Of a stretch of DNA of 64,000 nucleotides, positions 21,422 to 33,810 are shown in pieces; position 1 is the first letter of the stretch; every line of letters begins with the position of its first letter. Origin of the DNA: Epiperipatus broadwayi. Lineage: Eukaryota; Onychophora; Udeonychophora; Euonychophora; Peripatidae. Under the pieces are notes generated by a model. The model saw only the letters and a program-made list of their open reading frames with translations, searched no databases and was not told the origin of the DNA. Made by a program: the position numbers and the translations under genes. Where the stretch lies: positions 4,558,030 to 4,622,029 of the forward strand of contig JAQFVV010000055.1 in the NCBI GenBank assembly GCA_028023455.1, read 5' to 3'.

Positions 21422-21877
21422 TCATTTTCTATGTTCTTTGTCTGTGGTCGCTGTTACGCCTGTCAGAAATTGTTCAAGGAGAGCTTCGTCTAAGTAAGAA
21501 TCATACATGCAGGCTTTAGCTAACACTCGCAGTGCACAGTCAAAATCCATAATTGTTTCATTTCCAGCTTGCAAACGATGGCGGAACTGCAGTCTAGCAA
21601 TGTGACGCAAAGAAGTGGGGTTAAAATAATTACCCAATTGCTCTTTGAAGTCACTGTGTGAGCATTGCTCAGGGGTTAAAGGCACTACTAACCGATTTGC
21701 GATTTCTATAACCGCTTTACCTGTGAAACATAATACGGTGGCTATTTTGTACTTTTTGTCTTCGATTCTATTAATGAAAAGATATTTTTCCATGTGTCGA
21801 ACATACAATGGCCAACTGTTCGTCTCATTTACGTCTAATTCGTCAATGGCCATATGCAATTTATCCATTATACCCAA
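21422..21877 (-). pseudogene. Ty3/gypsy gag fragment
   Basis: Open 151-codon minus-strand frame with the retrotransposon gag capsid pattern: an N-terminal 'NSWPLYVRHMEKYLFIN', 'KYKIATVLCFTGKAVIEIAN', the helical 'FKEQLGNYFNPTSLRHIARL' and 'RHRLQAGNETIMDFDCALR', ending '...LLEQFLTGV'. This is the gag N-terminal half. No zinc knuckle follows because the frame breaks into RT sequence at the junction near 21420. Normally such gags are longer and precede a CCHC motif and protease. Assigned as a deletion derivative. Confidence 0.8.
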
Positions 21878-22767
21878 GTACTGTACTTAAAAAATTTCTG
21901 CTTTGAGTAAATGGCGAATAACAGCAATTTTAATGCACAGTACTCAAGCTTTACTAGGTTCGAGCTCTTGACTGTGCCGAAGGTTATGTCCACCAGTTAT
22001 AATACCTGCTGGTGAACAATATATGCGATAAGCTAACTTTGCCCTGCCTATATAGGTAAACAATAATTATAATCAATAAAGATTAATGCCGGTAAAATTA
22101 GTAAAAGCAAATATAATTATAATACATGTGTAGAAAGAGGTATTAGTTATACATTAATATATATATATATTTTCACAAATACATTAACATAATTATATGT
22201 TTATGTAAATAAACCCGAAGGCATACATAAACAATAATAAAGATCGAATACGACCTACTTTACAGTCCCTATGCTGACTCTTGGACGTTAGGAGGCCAGC
22301 GGTCCACTCTGGAGCTACCGTGCTAAATAAGCGATGTTTAGTGCCTTTCAAAATTCATCTGCATCGGTAGAGCCTCCAGTTCCCAGTGTCTAATTCTTTA
22401 CACTTTCACGCATTTCCCCAGTTCTGATTTCCTGGATTTGATTGGTTAAATCTTGTCCGTCCTGGTTGGATCAATCCCTTCCAGTTCACTTACAGAAGCA
22501 AATTTAGACTTAAGTCTTAGTATGATTGAATATCTTTGCAGCCCGATTACTTATTAATTACTCATCTTGTTTATCTGCAAAGTTTCTTCGTTAATTAAAC
22601 TTCCTACCTAAAAGGATGTTTTCTTGCTGTTTTAAAAAACTATATAATATTATATTAAATTAACGAAATATTTTTATCTTCACGTCTATATATAACTTAT
22701 GTATGTATATACGACAAATTATACAAGTACATATAGTTTAAATATTAAATCCCCATTTACAACATTT
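21878..22767 (-). mobile_element. Probable 5' LTR and leader of the gypsy remnant
   Basis: Read on the minus strand this lies directly upstream of gag. It may begin at 22767 with TGTTGTAAATGGGGATTT, a string repeated beside the other arm at about 20931. It contains a more GC-balanced block (22240-22500), typical of LTR promoter sequence. No primer-binding site could be assigned with certainty. Confidence 0.5.
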
Positions 22768-23064
22768 ACTATTACTTTGTGTATGTGTATTTTAATTATA
22801 CACATGCATAACACTAAGTCATAATTATTTATTTGCATACTGTTTCATTGTCTTTACAAATTTTCAAAAATAAGATTTCTTTGATTAAGTATTTGTCTCA
22901 CCCTTTTGTGCTTTATGTCTCGGAGAACAGTAAAAACGGGAGGAGAAAAAGGGCTTTTAAGGATTCTGGATTCGGTAAAAAATGGAATTTGTTGAGTGTT
23001 TAAAAGAGAAAATGAAAATATTATTTATTAGGGAAATTATGAAATAGAAGAACAATAAGATTGA

Positions 23065-25545
23065 ACACCGTCATCATTTTCAACCATTATCAATCCACTG
23101 CAGGATGAAGAGTCTCCAATTTTAATCCAGTTGTTTTGATTCGAGAATATCTTTTCTACATCCTACCAGTGAACTCATTTATTTTGTCCATCTTACATAT
23201 GGTCTCTTTCTAGGTCTTTTACAATCTCTTGGAATCCAATTTAAAGCTTTAATTGTTCATCTCTTATTATTTCTTCTAGCAACAAGTTCAGCCTGACTTA
23301 ATTTTTAGCTTCTTTATTCTTTCAATGATGTCAGTGATACCTGTTTGTTTTTTACTCTTATATTTTATTTTCAGTTTCTTCTTATTACTCCTCTCTGTAT
23401 TGCCCTTCTGTTAAGTGTCCAAATCTCAAATACATAAGTAAAAATTAGTAAAACACAATCTATTAAAAACGTTTTTTTCAATCACATAAATATGTTTTCT
23501 ATTTTTTTTCTATCGAAAACTTTCCAGCCTAGATTAATTCTGTGATTAATTTCATCTGTTATGTTTTTATCAGGATTAGTAATCTAACAAAGTATTTATA
23601 GTTAATTTCTAATTTGTAATTATCAGTCTTTATTTTCTTATTCTGAGAAAATCCATTGAATATTACTTCAGTCTTGTTAGTATTTATCTTTAGTGTAACT
23701 TTCTTTCATCTGATAACTAAAAACAACCATAACATCTGTAATATCCAGATGACTTGAATAATTTCCATTTACATTTATTCCCTTAGCGTCCCATTTTAAC
23801 CCGCAAGTAAAACTGCTGTAAAAATTTTTGGATATGGCATCATTCTGTTGTACACCCTTTGCAATGCTAATCTTTATATAACTACGTAATTTGATCACCG
23901 CTATTACATTTTGATAAATATTCTTCAAAATATGATAATATTGCAGGTCTATGTCTTTATGATTTGTTTTAATCATCATAGAAATGCTTATAGAATCAAA
24001 TGTTTTTTTCATAATCTACAATCCAATGCATAATGGCAACTCATATTCATTGGATTTTTCTACAATTGATGCGATCCATTGTACTAAAGCCATTTTTAAA
24101 ACTAGCTTGTTCCTTTGATTGGTTAAAATCCAAACTTCACTGTAGATGAGTTATAATTATCTTGGGGTCATTTTGTATAAAACTGATAGAAGACAGATAG
24201 GTATGTAATTTTTAATATCATCTTTATCACTTTTTAAAAATATTAATATTAGTATTACATTCTTCCAAACACCTGTTACATCTTTATCATATAGACATTT
24301 GGTATATAACTTTTCCAACAATTTTTCTATTTCTTCACCTGCTTTTATGATATCAATTATAATTCCATCATTTCCTGGAGTCTTTTCCATCTTAAATTTA
24401 ATTACATCTTTCATCTTTATAATACTCGGCAGTTCAGATGTAATAATTGTAGGGAATACTTTGTTTTCTTGTTCTTTATTACTATGTAATTTTTTATAGA
24501 ATTTCTATTCATTTCATGATATCATCGCTAGTTCAATAATAGTTTCATCTTTTTATTGCAGAAATAATTTTTCTTTCCGTACCAAATGTTGTGTGGGTTT
24601 ACATTTTTGATACTTTCTTTGGCTTTTCTTATCAATTCGCTATTATATTTTCTTATATCATTATTAATTATTTTTCATATCATTTTACTAAACTAGGTAT
24701 TCAATTTTTCTTAATAGATCATTTAACATTTTTTTTGTGTTCCTCTTTTCTTTATATATTGTCTCGTAGTAGAAGATGTACTCACAAATAGTTTTTTTTT
24801 GTGGCATGTATCTTTTTTGCAGTTTGTAATAGTGTATCAATTATCTTCTTATTGATTTCATTCAAGTCTGAACTTTGCAAGTTCCAATTTAAATTTGTCA
24901 GAGTGATTTTGAAAGTCAGGAGTATCAACTGTTAGTATTGTTTTTCTTAATAATTTTTATCTCTAGTTTTACATTAACACAATCATATATTTCACTAATC
25001 AATTATAATCACTTCCGGTGTTAAATGCATTAAGAACATTGCAATTTTGAATTAAGGATTTTTCTGTTAATTAAAATATAATCCAATTCTGCTGTAACTT
25101 CATTTGAATGCTTCTATGCCCATTCTCATTTAGCATTTTTCTCAAAAAAAAAAAAAAAAAAAAATCATAATATCCAGTTTTTCTTATTCTGCAAACTACA
25201 CAAGTCTGTTATTTCTCATTCTTGGCAACATAACCAAATTTATCCATAGCACTTTCATCTTTCTATCATCATTTACCAATTCTAGCATTAAAGTTTCATT
25301 TGACATCTTAAAATGTTGTTTGATCTGATCAAAAATACGTTTTGCACATCCATATCAAAATTCCTCACCTTCATCAGAATGAGAAAAAGTATTTGCATTT
25401 GGTGTCTTCGATTAATTTCTTTCATTTGAAAGTAATCCACAGTTTTAAGTATTTAAATAAATTAGTGAATGGCAGTCTGGGATTCTTAATATCCTCCCTC
25501 CCTTGTCATGTCTGTCATGATTGTAAAACATCTACCCATTTATAT
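23065..25545 (-). mobile_element. Degraded RTE-type non-LTR retrotransposon (copy 1)
   Basis: Minus-strand LINE whose order is endonuclease (about 25000-25500), reverse transcriptase (about 23650-24450) and 3' end (23065). Recognisable pieces: 'FNARIG' of the APE-type endonuclease, 'GNDGIIIDIIKAGEEIEKLL' (RT fingers), 'YHILKNIYQN', and 'HLDITDVMVVFS', where the family has a FADD active site. The catalytic aspartates are lost and many stops and frameshifts occur. Comparison with the copy at 62.9 kb shows a deletion in the endonuclease N-terminus. The 5' end near 25545 still aligns with that copy's leader. The 3' end abuts a tca/atc-rich tail typical of RTE elements. Non-functional. Confidence 0.85.
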
Positions 25546-26510
25546 CTATTCTATATTACTATATAAATGTGAATCAACAAATATTGCACCAATTCTGATA
25601 AGTCTTGCACAATTTTTTCTTTTTTTTTTGTGGAGAATTTTATAGGCTATGGATTTTTACTTTATGGTATTTAATTGACTTAAAAACTTTGGTAATTTGC
25701 AATATAAAAATGTGTCTGAATACCACCATTTTTTAATGATGTTATAAAAATGCAAAAAGAGGGCAGCACTGATTAAAATATTGGCTTGCAAAATGCATCA
25801 CAACACATCACATCTGCAAATTAAAATATATACTAGAGAAATGGATATAATTATAGTTTTTGGTAATCTGAGGTAAAATTATTGTTTATTGAATTTAATA
25901 AAATATATAATTTTTGTGCAATACTACTGATGATAATTATTTCATATAAATATTACCTAGAGATATTTATATTGAATATATATTGTTGGCATTGCATTCC
26001 TAAATTTAAATATATTTTGTTGGAAATAGTTCTCAAACAAAGTATATTTTAATTATCAAACTTTATTTACAAGAAGGTACAGCTAGAAAAATGGAGAGAA
26101 TTAGCAAGGGAAAATTTTATTTGGTATTTCAATACATTAAAAATGGAATTTATACTGCTCAGAATATTTTTAATTATCAACATTATATTCTTTTATATTT
26201 TTATTATTATGTTAGTAATGCCGCTTTATAGCTAGAATATATATATAAACAAGTTGAATCATATACATTTTTTCTACCGTCAAAAAAACTTGTGATAATT
26301 CAATTAATAACTGTCAGGCAATCGAGAAGAAAAACGATGGTATTTTTGATCTTAAACTCAGAAGTAAATAGTCAATAAACCCACCACACAAGTTGATGCC
26401 TATTAATGAGTTAACTATACGAATAATGTTATAATAATAACAGCTGCTGCGATGACAATAACTTATTGAAGTGTATGTGTTGAAATTGAAATTTTAAGTA
26501 TTTCTAAGAT
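25546..26510. other. AT-rich stretch without a recognisable gene
   Basis: Nothing assignable was seen. A few 25-40-codon frames only. Confidence 0.55.
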
Positions 26511-26844
26511 ATTAAAACAGGCAAAACTCTCTATACGTATTGCCACTCAGTGCAAGTCAGAGTAATCAATGGATGCCAAAAGGCTTGTGCATAAAATCCC
26601 CATCTAATGCCTACTCATCCAATATCCCCAGACTAGTTTCTGGCTTGTGGCCTTCGTCAGTGAGGAGCCTCGGATCTGAGAGCATTATACCTAGACTGAC
26701 GAAGACCACAACCAGAAACTAGTCTGGGGATATTGGCTGAGTAGGCACTAAATGGGGATTTTATGCACAAGCCTTCTGGCATCCATTGATTACTCTGACT
26801 TGCACTGAGTGGCAATATGTATAGAGAGTTTTCCCTGTTTTAAT
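26511..26844. mobile_element. Large foldback palindrome (334 bp)
   Basis: Arms 26511-26661 and 26695-26844, about 150 bp each and nearly perfect, separated by a 33-bp loop. The outer tips read 'attaaaacagg' and 'cctgttttaat'. Inner landmarks are 'ctctatac', 'gccactcagtgcaagtcaga', 'aatcaatggatgcc', 'gtgcataaaatccccat' and 'ccccagactagtttctgg'. The high arm identity implies recent formation or gene conversion. Best fit is a foldback-type MITE. I see no ORF that is independent of the palindrome. Confidence 0.92.
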
Positions 26845-29800
26845 AACAGTTATAAGCAAGCACAGGAAAAGGTGATCATGTGATATTTATTTCTAAGATA
26901 TTCCATATGAGGAAAAAAGAGGGAGTAGGATTAATGATACCATGTAATTGTATTTGATGAGAATTAATATATTAAACTTTAATGAAGTTCAATATTTATA
27001 TTTGATTAAAGATATATTGCAATTAATGATTAATAATAATTATTAAAGTGGTTATCTAAAATGTGTAAATGTAAGAAATTTGGCACTAATAAATTAAATT
27101 ATAATAATTATATACACCAATCTGTCCTCAGGCAGAAAACATACAAATTAATACTATGTTGAATGAAGTGTTAACAGTTAAGAAAAAAGAAAAAAGCAAA
27201 AAGAAATTGATTGATAATCTTTAAAAAAAGGGGAAAAAAACTTATTAAAAATAGGGGGAAATTAAAAAATAGGGGGAAAAGGACTTGGAAAAGTCGTGAA
27301 TTGATATATGTGTTTTTATCTACATACTTTTTTAGAAAGCAAAATAAAATATAATACCTTAAAAATACTATATATATTATATTGGTTTATTTAATAGAAA
27401 TTTTCATTTGATATTTTGCTGTTTTATTCTTGAATATAATAAACCATATGTATTTACGGATTAAATGTCAATTTATAAAGCTATTTGCTATATCTGCCAT
27501 AGCATATTAGCTATAATGCTACAAACGTAAAAATGTATTAATGGAATTTTATTATGGTTTTAACTTGTTAAGCACTATCAATTTTGAGACACAATTAAGT
27601 GTTTTTAAAATGTATCATAAATCATAGTTCTCAAACAAAGCATTAGCATGAAATTTTGTTTAATTTAAACTTCAAACAAGTATTAAAGAAATATAAAAAA
27701 AATGTTATAATTAGTTTACGGGTATTTGCAGTGACTATTCAGTTGATTTGCAGGTGATTTCATAATGGTTGTGAGATCAGGACATCTGAGGAAAATGGTG
27801 AAAGAATAAGCAAAATGAATCAATCAAACAATTGACTATTAAGAAAGTTTCTGAGGATCAGAATATCTTACGTTTGTGGGGGGTTTTTTCAAAACACTTT
27901 AAGAAATAGATAAGAAAATGAGATAAGTGAACATGAAAATTGTTCCAAGCATTTTGGCAATTTCATAGGAATTACACAATTGTACCAATTCAAGTGCTAG
28001 CTTTTTAAGAAATATATCCAACGTTCCCTCTAATAGTATACTCTCTGAGCTAAAAGTAGAAGAGCTGAACACACTAAATCGACCAATGTGCAGCAAAAAA
28101 CGAAAAAATTTTAGCATTTACTTGCTATATTTACATATAAAGTAATTTAAAATGAAATATTATAGAACATAATATAAAAATAATAACAAAATTCAATAAT
28201 AATAATTAATCTATTATTTTTTTACATTCTTTACAATTTATCCAAATTTTATAAATTTTGTTTAATTTATCTGCTTTTCTGACAAGATATAATGCGTAAT
28301 TTTTATTAAATCATCCAAATGTTCATTATGTAATTTATTACAGGATTTTATTTTTATTATTTTTATTAACCACATTTACAATCAATGCTGGAGCTTGAAA
28401 AGTTTCTTAAATTTTGTAAACTACTGAAAGTTCTTTATTTTTAATTGGTCTTTTAAAACGTGTAGATAAATCATTAAATGATTCGATTGTTACAATTATG
28501 CATTTTTCATTTATTAAAAATTTGAAATTACCTTATTGCTCTAAAATTGTATCTAAGCTTATATGGGTTTTTTCAGCAACTAATTACAAACAAGATAAGA
28601 AAAAAGGATAACTTCGAATATTGCAATATTATACTTATTATAGATTCATATTCTCGAATTATATATTTTAGATTATCTTCTCCATGCTCTATGTTAAATT
28701 ATTTTTCATTACAGAAGGATTCAAGGCATTCCAATCATTTATATTTTCTCTGGAAATCTAGTATCTAAATGATTACAAAGCATTTGAATAAATTTAAATA
28801 TTGGCGAAGTATCTCTAAAATTGTTTGAACATCTACATTCCAGTAGATATTATCTAGTTATTGCACTTTTTGCCGTTGCAATTTGGTGTACTTCAATTGT
28901 GAATAATTAGTTCATTGCAAAATTTGGTTTAATACTAATAATTCTGCAAATATATTTTGATGAATCACACATGATATTAAATATTGTGGGTTTTTTAAAC
29001 AATATTTTTTATTTATTGGTTCATTTGACTTCTTCAATTTGCTCTATGTTGTAACTTATATAAATATCATGATTTCTTACCGGAGCATTTAATATGAAAT
29101 AGCTAAATACTTATCTTAATTCTTGTAGATGATTTAAACCTGTTTCTTTACATCTTATAAACACATGCTATTGAACTAAATGTGAAATATTGTGTCATAG
29201 ACAAGCAGCCACATCATTTGTTTTTTTCTAACATTACAGAGATAAGCATAACCATTTTTTATAAATCAAGGTTATTTTCTTTATAAAACTATTTTATTTC
29301 TATGATGATCACATGCATTGAGCTTAATAATGTTAACAAACTAATAAATGGGTTCAAATTTTGATCAGTCATATATAATATTAATTTTTTTTCTACCAAA
29401 TATAGTTTTTTCATCAACTATCAAACAATTAAATGATGATGTTTGAACTTCATCAATAATCTCCTTAAGTATGATTAAATTTATTCATTCTATAAATTCA
29501 AAGGAATAATTTTTGCTATGCTACGAGTCGAGAATATAAATACATTTTCCTACATGTTCTTGTATAGATTGCACAGAGAGCATTGATGAAGTTGATGGCA
29601 ATTTCTAGGATAACATTATTAGAATTTTAATCACATTTTTGTCCATTTTCTTGTATTCAGTGTTTTATAATCTGAGATTATGATTTTCCGGATTTCAATT
29701 AAAATTTTCAAAATTCCTCCATTGATTTTATTTCGGATGGTAGTAATTGAATCAGTATGAACTTTTTGACTTAGATTTATCACTTTAAATAGTCTACTTT

Positions 29801-31379
29801 CTATTTGATCTATATTTTACTGTTAATAAATTCACCTTTTGAATTTGACCGACAGTATATTTTACAAATAACGTCATCTGTATTGTACCAATTACTAAAA
29901 CCATCCCCAAGTTTAATACAGTAATTATAATTTTTTTTATGATGATGGTGTTTCAACTGATTGGGAGAATCATTCATATTTAAATTAATTTTTAGATTGA
30001 TTGGACAAAGATTTGATTGATTTGTTGATTGTTTCAAAATGTGTAAAGCCCTAAAATAAAGTATTTATATGTTGGAAGATTTTAAAAAAAAAATTACAAT
30101 AAAGTCATACCCAAGCTGCAGTCAGTTGCATCAAATGTTCTATCACGGCAATGGCCAGCAGAGGAAAGGCAGTGCTCGGTCATCGCTATTATAAATAGGC
30201 AAAATGTAATGGTATTGAAATTATGTTTAGTTGTTTCAGGAAGAACCCAATACCATTAAACTGAAGTCCCCATAGTGATATGCCTAACCCCATTGTATAT
30301 ACAGACCAATTTTATTTATTAATCTTTTTTATCAAAATTATTCATCTGGATTCATCTTTGTGTTTAAATGTGAAAACAAATGGATGAATACTTAGAATAT
30401 TAGAATGTCTGGAATATGCAGTAGCCACTGAGCAGACGCAGGTTTTCAAAATTGCTGCAAAATTTATGTACAGTACAGCTTAGAAGATAACAAGATGAAA
30501 TGCAGATCTATGGTAATGATCCTGAGATCAAGGTTTAGGGTTGTTAATAGAAATCACCAATTCATCCTTTGAGGAAAAGTGCATTAATCAAGATTCTACA
30601 TAAAGTCAACACTATTTTCTTTGACTTGGATGGAATTGTGCATAGAAAAAGACATGAGAAATAGACAAACTGTTTAATCTTCTCTCAATACAACACTATG
30701 TATTGCACATTGGTTCTGATATGTCAGTTTTTGTCAAATAAAACATTAGGCATCTTCCTCGCCTTATTTACTTGACTCGCGATCATGTGACTTCTGAGTC
30801 AGGACATTAAGGTAGGCATAATAAAGCAACTAAAGAAATGAAAAGAGAATTTCTAATATGGAATGTGTGTTCAAAGCCTGGGGTTGAGGTGGGAAGTATT
30901 TTGAGAGGGACTAATTGTAATTTGTCTTTTACTGTAATATTTTTTTATTTTTAGACATTTACTGTAAACTTTTTTGAATGCTCCTCATAGAAATTTTATG
31001 TAAAATTAATGGGGAAAAAAGGGTAAACACTCGCTAAAAAATTTACTATGTTCAATACAATGAAGATATGGTTTTTATAGTGGACTATCCAGCTAGTTAA
31101 ACATTGATTGATTTTATGATCTTGCCATTATATTTTTACAATTTTACAGAGCATTCTTAAATGAAACTTTCTAATGCGTTTATTTTGCACTGATTTAAAT
31201 TGCAGCTCTATAAAGTTAACTTAGCAATAATTCCATGATGTAATATTCTATTCTTTAAATTGTTAAAAGCACCATCAGCATGTTAGAGTGTGTATTCTTC
31301 TCTTTTTATAAAAATGTTTTAAGGTATGTAAACTGATTTATATTCTCAAGTTGATAATCATCCAAGCTGATTTTCCCCA
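26845..31379. other. Long AT-rich stretch, possibly with unassignable coding relics
   Basis: 26850-26890 resembles 33515-33555 (shared 'gtgatcatgtgatat'), indicating a repeat fragment. Minus-strand translation between about 27900 and 29700 has longish interrupted runs, but I could not tie them to a family. A perfect 11-bp hairpin (taatggtattg/caataccatta) lies at about 30209-30265. No host gene is recognised. Confidence 0.4.
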
Positions 31380-33500
31380 TCACTGACTGATAAAGAAGTC
31401 GAGGTTTTTGAACATTAATTAATAAACCACAGTCTTAATATGTTGCATTCAAAACATTAAATACATTCTATAAATCATTTTTTGAACTGGCAAAATAATA
31501 CAATCATCAGCATGCTGTAAATTCAGAATCCAATAAGTTTTTGTTTTTACTTTGATCTCTATGAATAATTCCAAAGACAACTGTCATAAAAATAGTGTTG
31601 AAGTACATATCCTTGTTTAACACCACTATTCATTTTAAACGCCTCAGATTTTCCATCTATAGTAATAACACTTCCTTTTATTCTATCATGTAGAAACTGT
31701 TTAATACAAATAAATTTTTGTGGGCAACCAAAAAATTTCAAACAATGCCATATACCTATTCTATTAACAAGTCAAATGCCTTGACCACCTCAATAAAAGT
31801 AATATATAAATCACATTTTGGTTCCGACATTTTTTTTGCATTTACCTGGCAACGAAAACCATGTGTTATAGTGTTTCTTGATACTCTAAAACCACATTGA
31901 GTCTCTGATAAAACATTCACCTAGGACCAAAAGTAGCTTGTACAACAAATTTATAAAAGTACTTTTGTTGTAATCGATAATAATGATAGATGATAATCTC
32001 TGCAAAAATTGGAATAATAAAAGTATTCTTAAGATTGAGTGTCACGACTTCATGGGTCCAGATATTTTTTAAACATTCCAATATTTTTGAAGCTTAACAT
32101 TACTATTATATTTTAAAACTTCTTCAAGTATTTCATCAGGACCTTAGCCTTTCCATTTTTAAGGTTACAAAGAGCTGTTTTGACTTTACTAAGCTGGATA
32201 TCTTTGACGAAATTTAAATGAGTAGATATAAAATGGATATATTGTTGAACGTCATTCTCAATTCTGGTATTATTATTTAAAAGATAATCAAGATACTTCT
32301 TCCATCTATTTAAAATATTATCATCATATAAGAATGCCATTGCTGGATTTAATAGGATTGAGATAAGGTTTTCAGGTCCATATGTTTCTTTCAAACAATC
32401 AAAAAAAAAAAAAGATGTAGAATGATTGCAATCAACAAATGGCTCCATCTTCTTTGCAGCTTTGCTCCACCAATCATTCCACATTTAATGTATTATTCTG
32501 CCAAGCAGAAAATGCCACATTTCCTTTTAATCAAATCACTAATAATAAGATAATTGTCAGAAAAACAGTCATGATTTTTTTAGTGAACCCAAGATTAAAT
32601 TTCCTTGTTTTCATAGCATACTCCTTAAGAAAAATTTAAGTTTCAGTGATATGATTGATAATCATGAAAATGCAAATTAGCAATTTTAACATTTAATAGC
32701 CTTTCAAATTTAGTATGTATAGTGGATTTTTCTAAGGACTGAAGATCAATTTTTGTGTCAATGTAATTGGAATAATATCTAATTTTCAATGCAATTATTA
32801 TTTTATTTTTAGAGAGTATTAATTTATGATCTGTTCTACTAATCTATGCTTGAAGTGCTCATGTAATGTGAACTTTTCTTCTAACTCTTTACTACAATGT
32901 ATTCTTTTAAATGCAATTGTTTTAGCAAAGATGCATCATGTTTTTTTTTTATAATATGTTTACTACCTAAACAAAGTGTTTATGATAGTCAATTCATGTG
33001 CAAAAATTCAATAGTAAATCATTTGAATTTACAATCGCATCATCATTATTTCCAATAACTTTTGATTAAAGACTACTATTTGAACCGACATATACATTAA
33101 AGCCTCAAGAAGAAGAAATTAACCTTTTAATGATATTGCTGCAATAGTGCTATCCAACAAGGAATAAAAGTTTTCCTTCTCTGAATCCAAGATTAGAGCA
33201 TAGGCACTAATAAAATGAGCAAAGCAGCATTGTTTAAGGCAAGTTTTAACATTATTATTAGCATCATTAGTCTTTCAATGATATGAGGAATTCCAACAAT
33301 AGAAGATACTAAGACTTTACTTTGAATCCAATACCATATATGCTTCTCCCACTGATTGACCTGTCTTTGTAAAAAAACTTGCATTCATCAATCTGTTCTA
33401 TTACATTTTCTTTTTCTGAGAGATGAGTTTAACTAAAAAACAGCTATGTCGATCTTAAAGTTTGATGGCTTTTTAACCGTCATATGTTGCAAATAATCCA
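31380..33500 (-). mobile_element. Degraded non-LTR retrotransposon of a second (non-RTE) type
   Basis: Minus-strand order: endonuclease relic (about 33150-33480, 'GEAYMVLDSK' and a degraded serine- and aspartate-poor remainder), linker and RT start ('WNDWWSKAAKKMEPFVD', 'LKETYGPENLIS', 'NRWKKYLDYLLNN', 'ALCNLKNGKAK'; 32100-32480), then palm pieces 'FGCPQKFICIKQFLHDRIKG' and 'MNSGVKQG' (about 31600-31740), then 'LQHADDCIIL' at about 31500. Unlike the RTE copies, the ADD active-site motif survives, but stops and frameshifts separate the blocks. Wording is typical of Jockey/CR1-like animal LINEs; the clade cannot be fixed by eye. Confidence 0.75.
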
Positions 33501-33697
33501 ATTCATTCTGATTAAAAGCTGTAAGCATAGGAAATGGTGATCATGTGATATCTCATTAAAAATTCAAAGTCAATGAAACAAATATTAACATTTTTTTTTC
33601 ATTATCTTCTAGCAGACTATTCCAATTGCATTATTTATTTCTCTCTCTTTTTTTTTTTAAATTTAAACTACTCCTCAAATAAAATAGATATTCATGC

Positions 33698-33810
33698 AAC
33701 ACTACAATACTAGCCAAAACAACAAAATTTTGCTAAAATTCTTTGATAACTATTCCATCTATTAACAAATAGACCCCAAGTGAAATTCAACTAGACATAC
33801 AATATATATA
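33698..33810 (+). repeat. Fragment of an interspersed repeat shared with 48.6 kb
   Basis: The run 'aacactacaatactagccaa', then 'aaattttgctaaaattctt', 'ctattaacaaatag' and 'aagtgaaattcaactagaca' matches the inverse of 48555-48674 with few changes. It directly abuts the 3' end of the RTE element at 33811, suggesting the RTE inserted at its edge. Confidence 0.75.

Larger units (their letters stand above)
20839..22817. repeat. Inverted arms enclosing a gypsy remnant
   Basis: Left arm 20839-20905 and right arm 22760-22817 are inverted copies: the left reads 'agtgttatgtatgtgtataa' then 'aatacacatacac' and 'agtaataatagtaaatgtt'. Each arm also folds on itself (tgtatgtgtat...atacacataca). The arrangement suggests a palindromic MITE split by the gypsy element, or a composite flanked by MITEs. 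A 22-bp segment containing aaatccccatttacaacatt occurs in the same orientation beside both arms and probably belongs to the gypsy LTR. Confidence 0.8.

Noticed and set aside
27900-29700. Possible decayed transposase on the minus strand
   Set aside because: Interrupted runs could not be matched to any family with confidence; AT-rich DNA gives such readings by chance.
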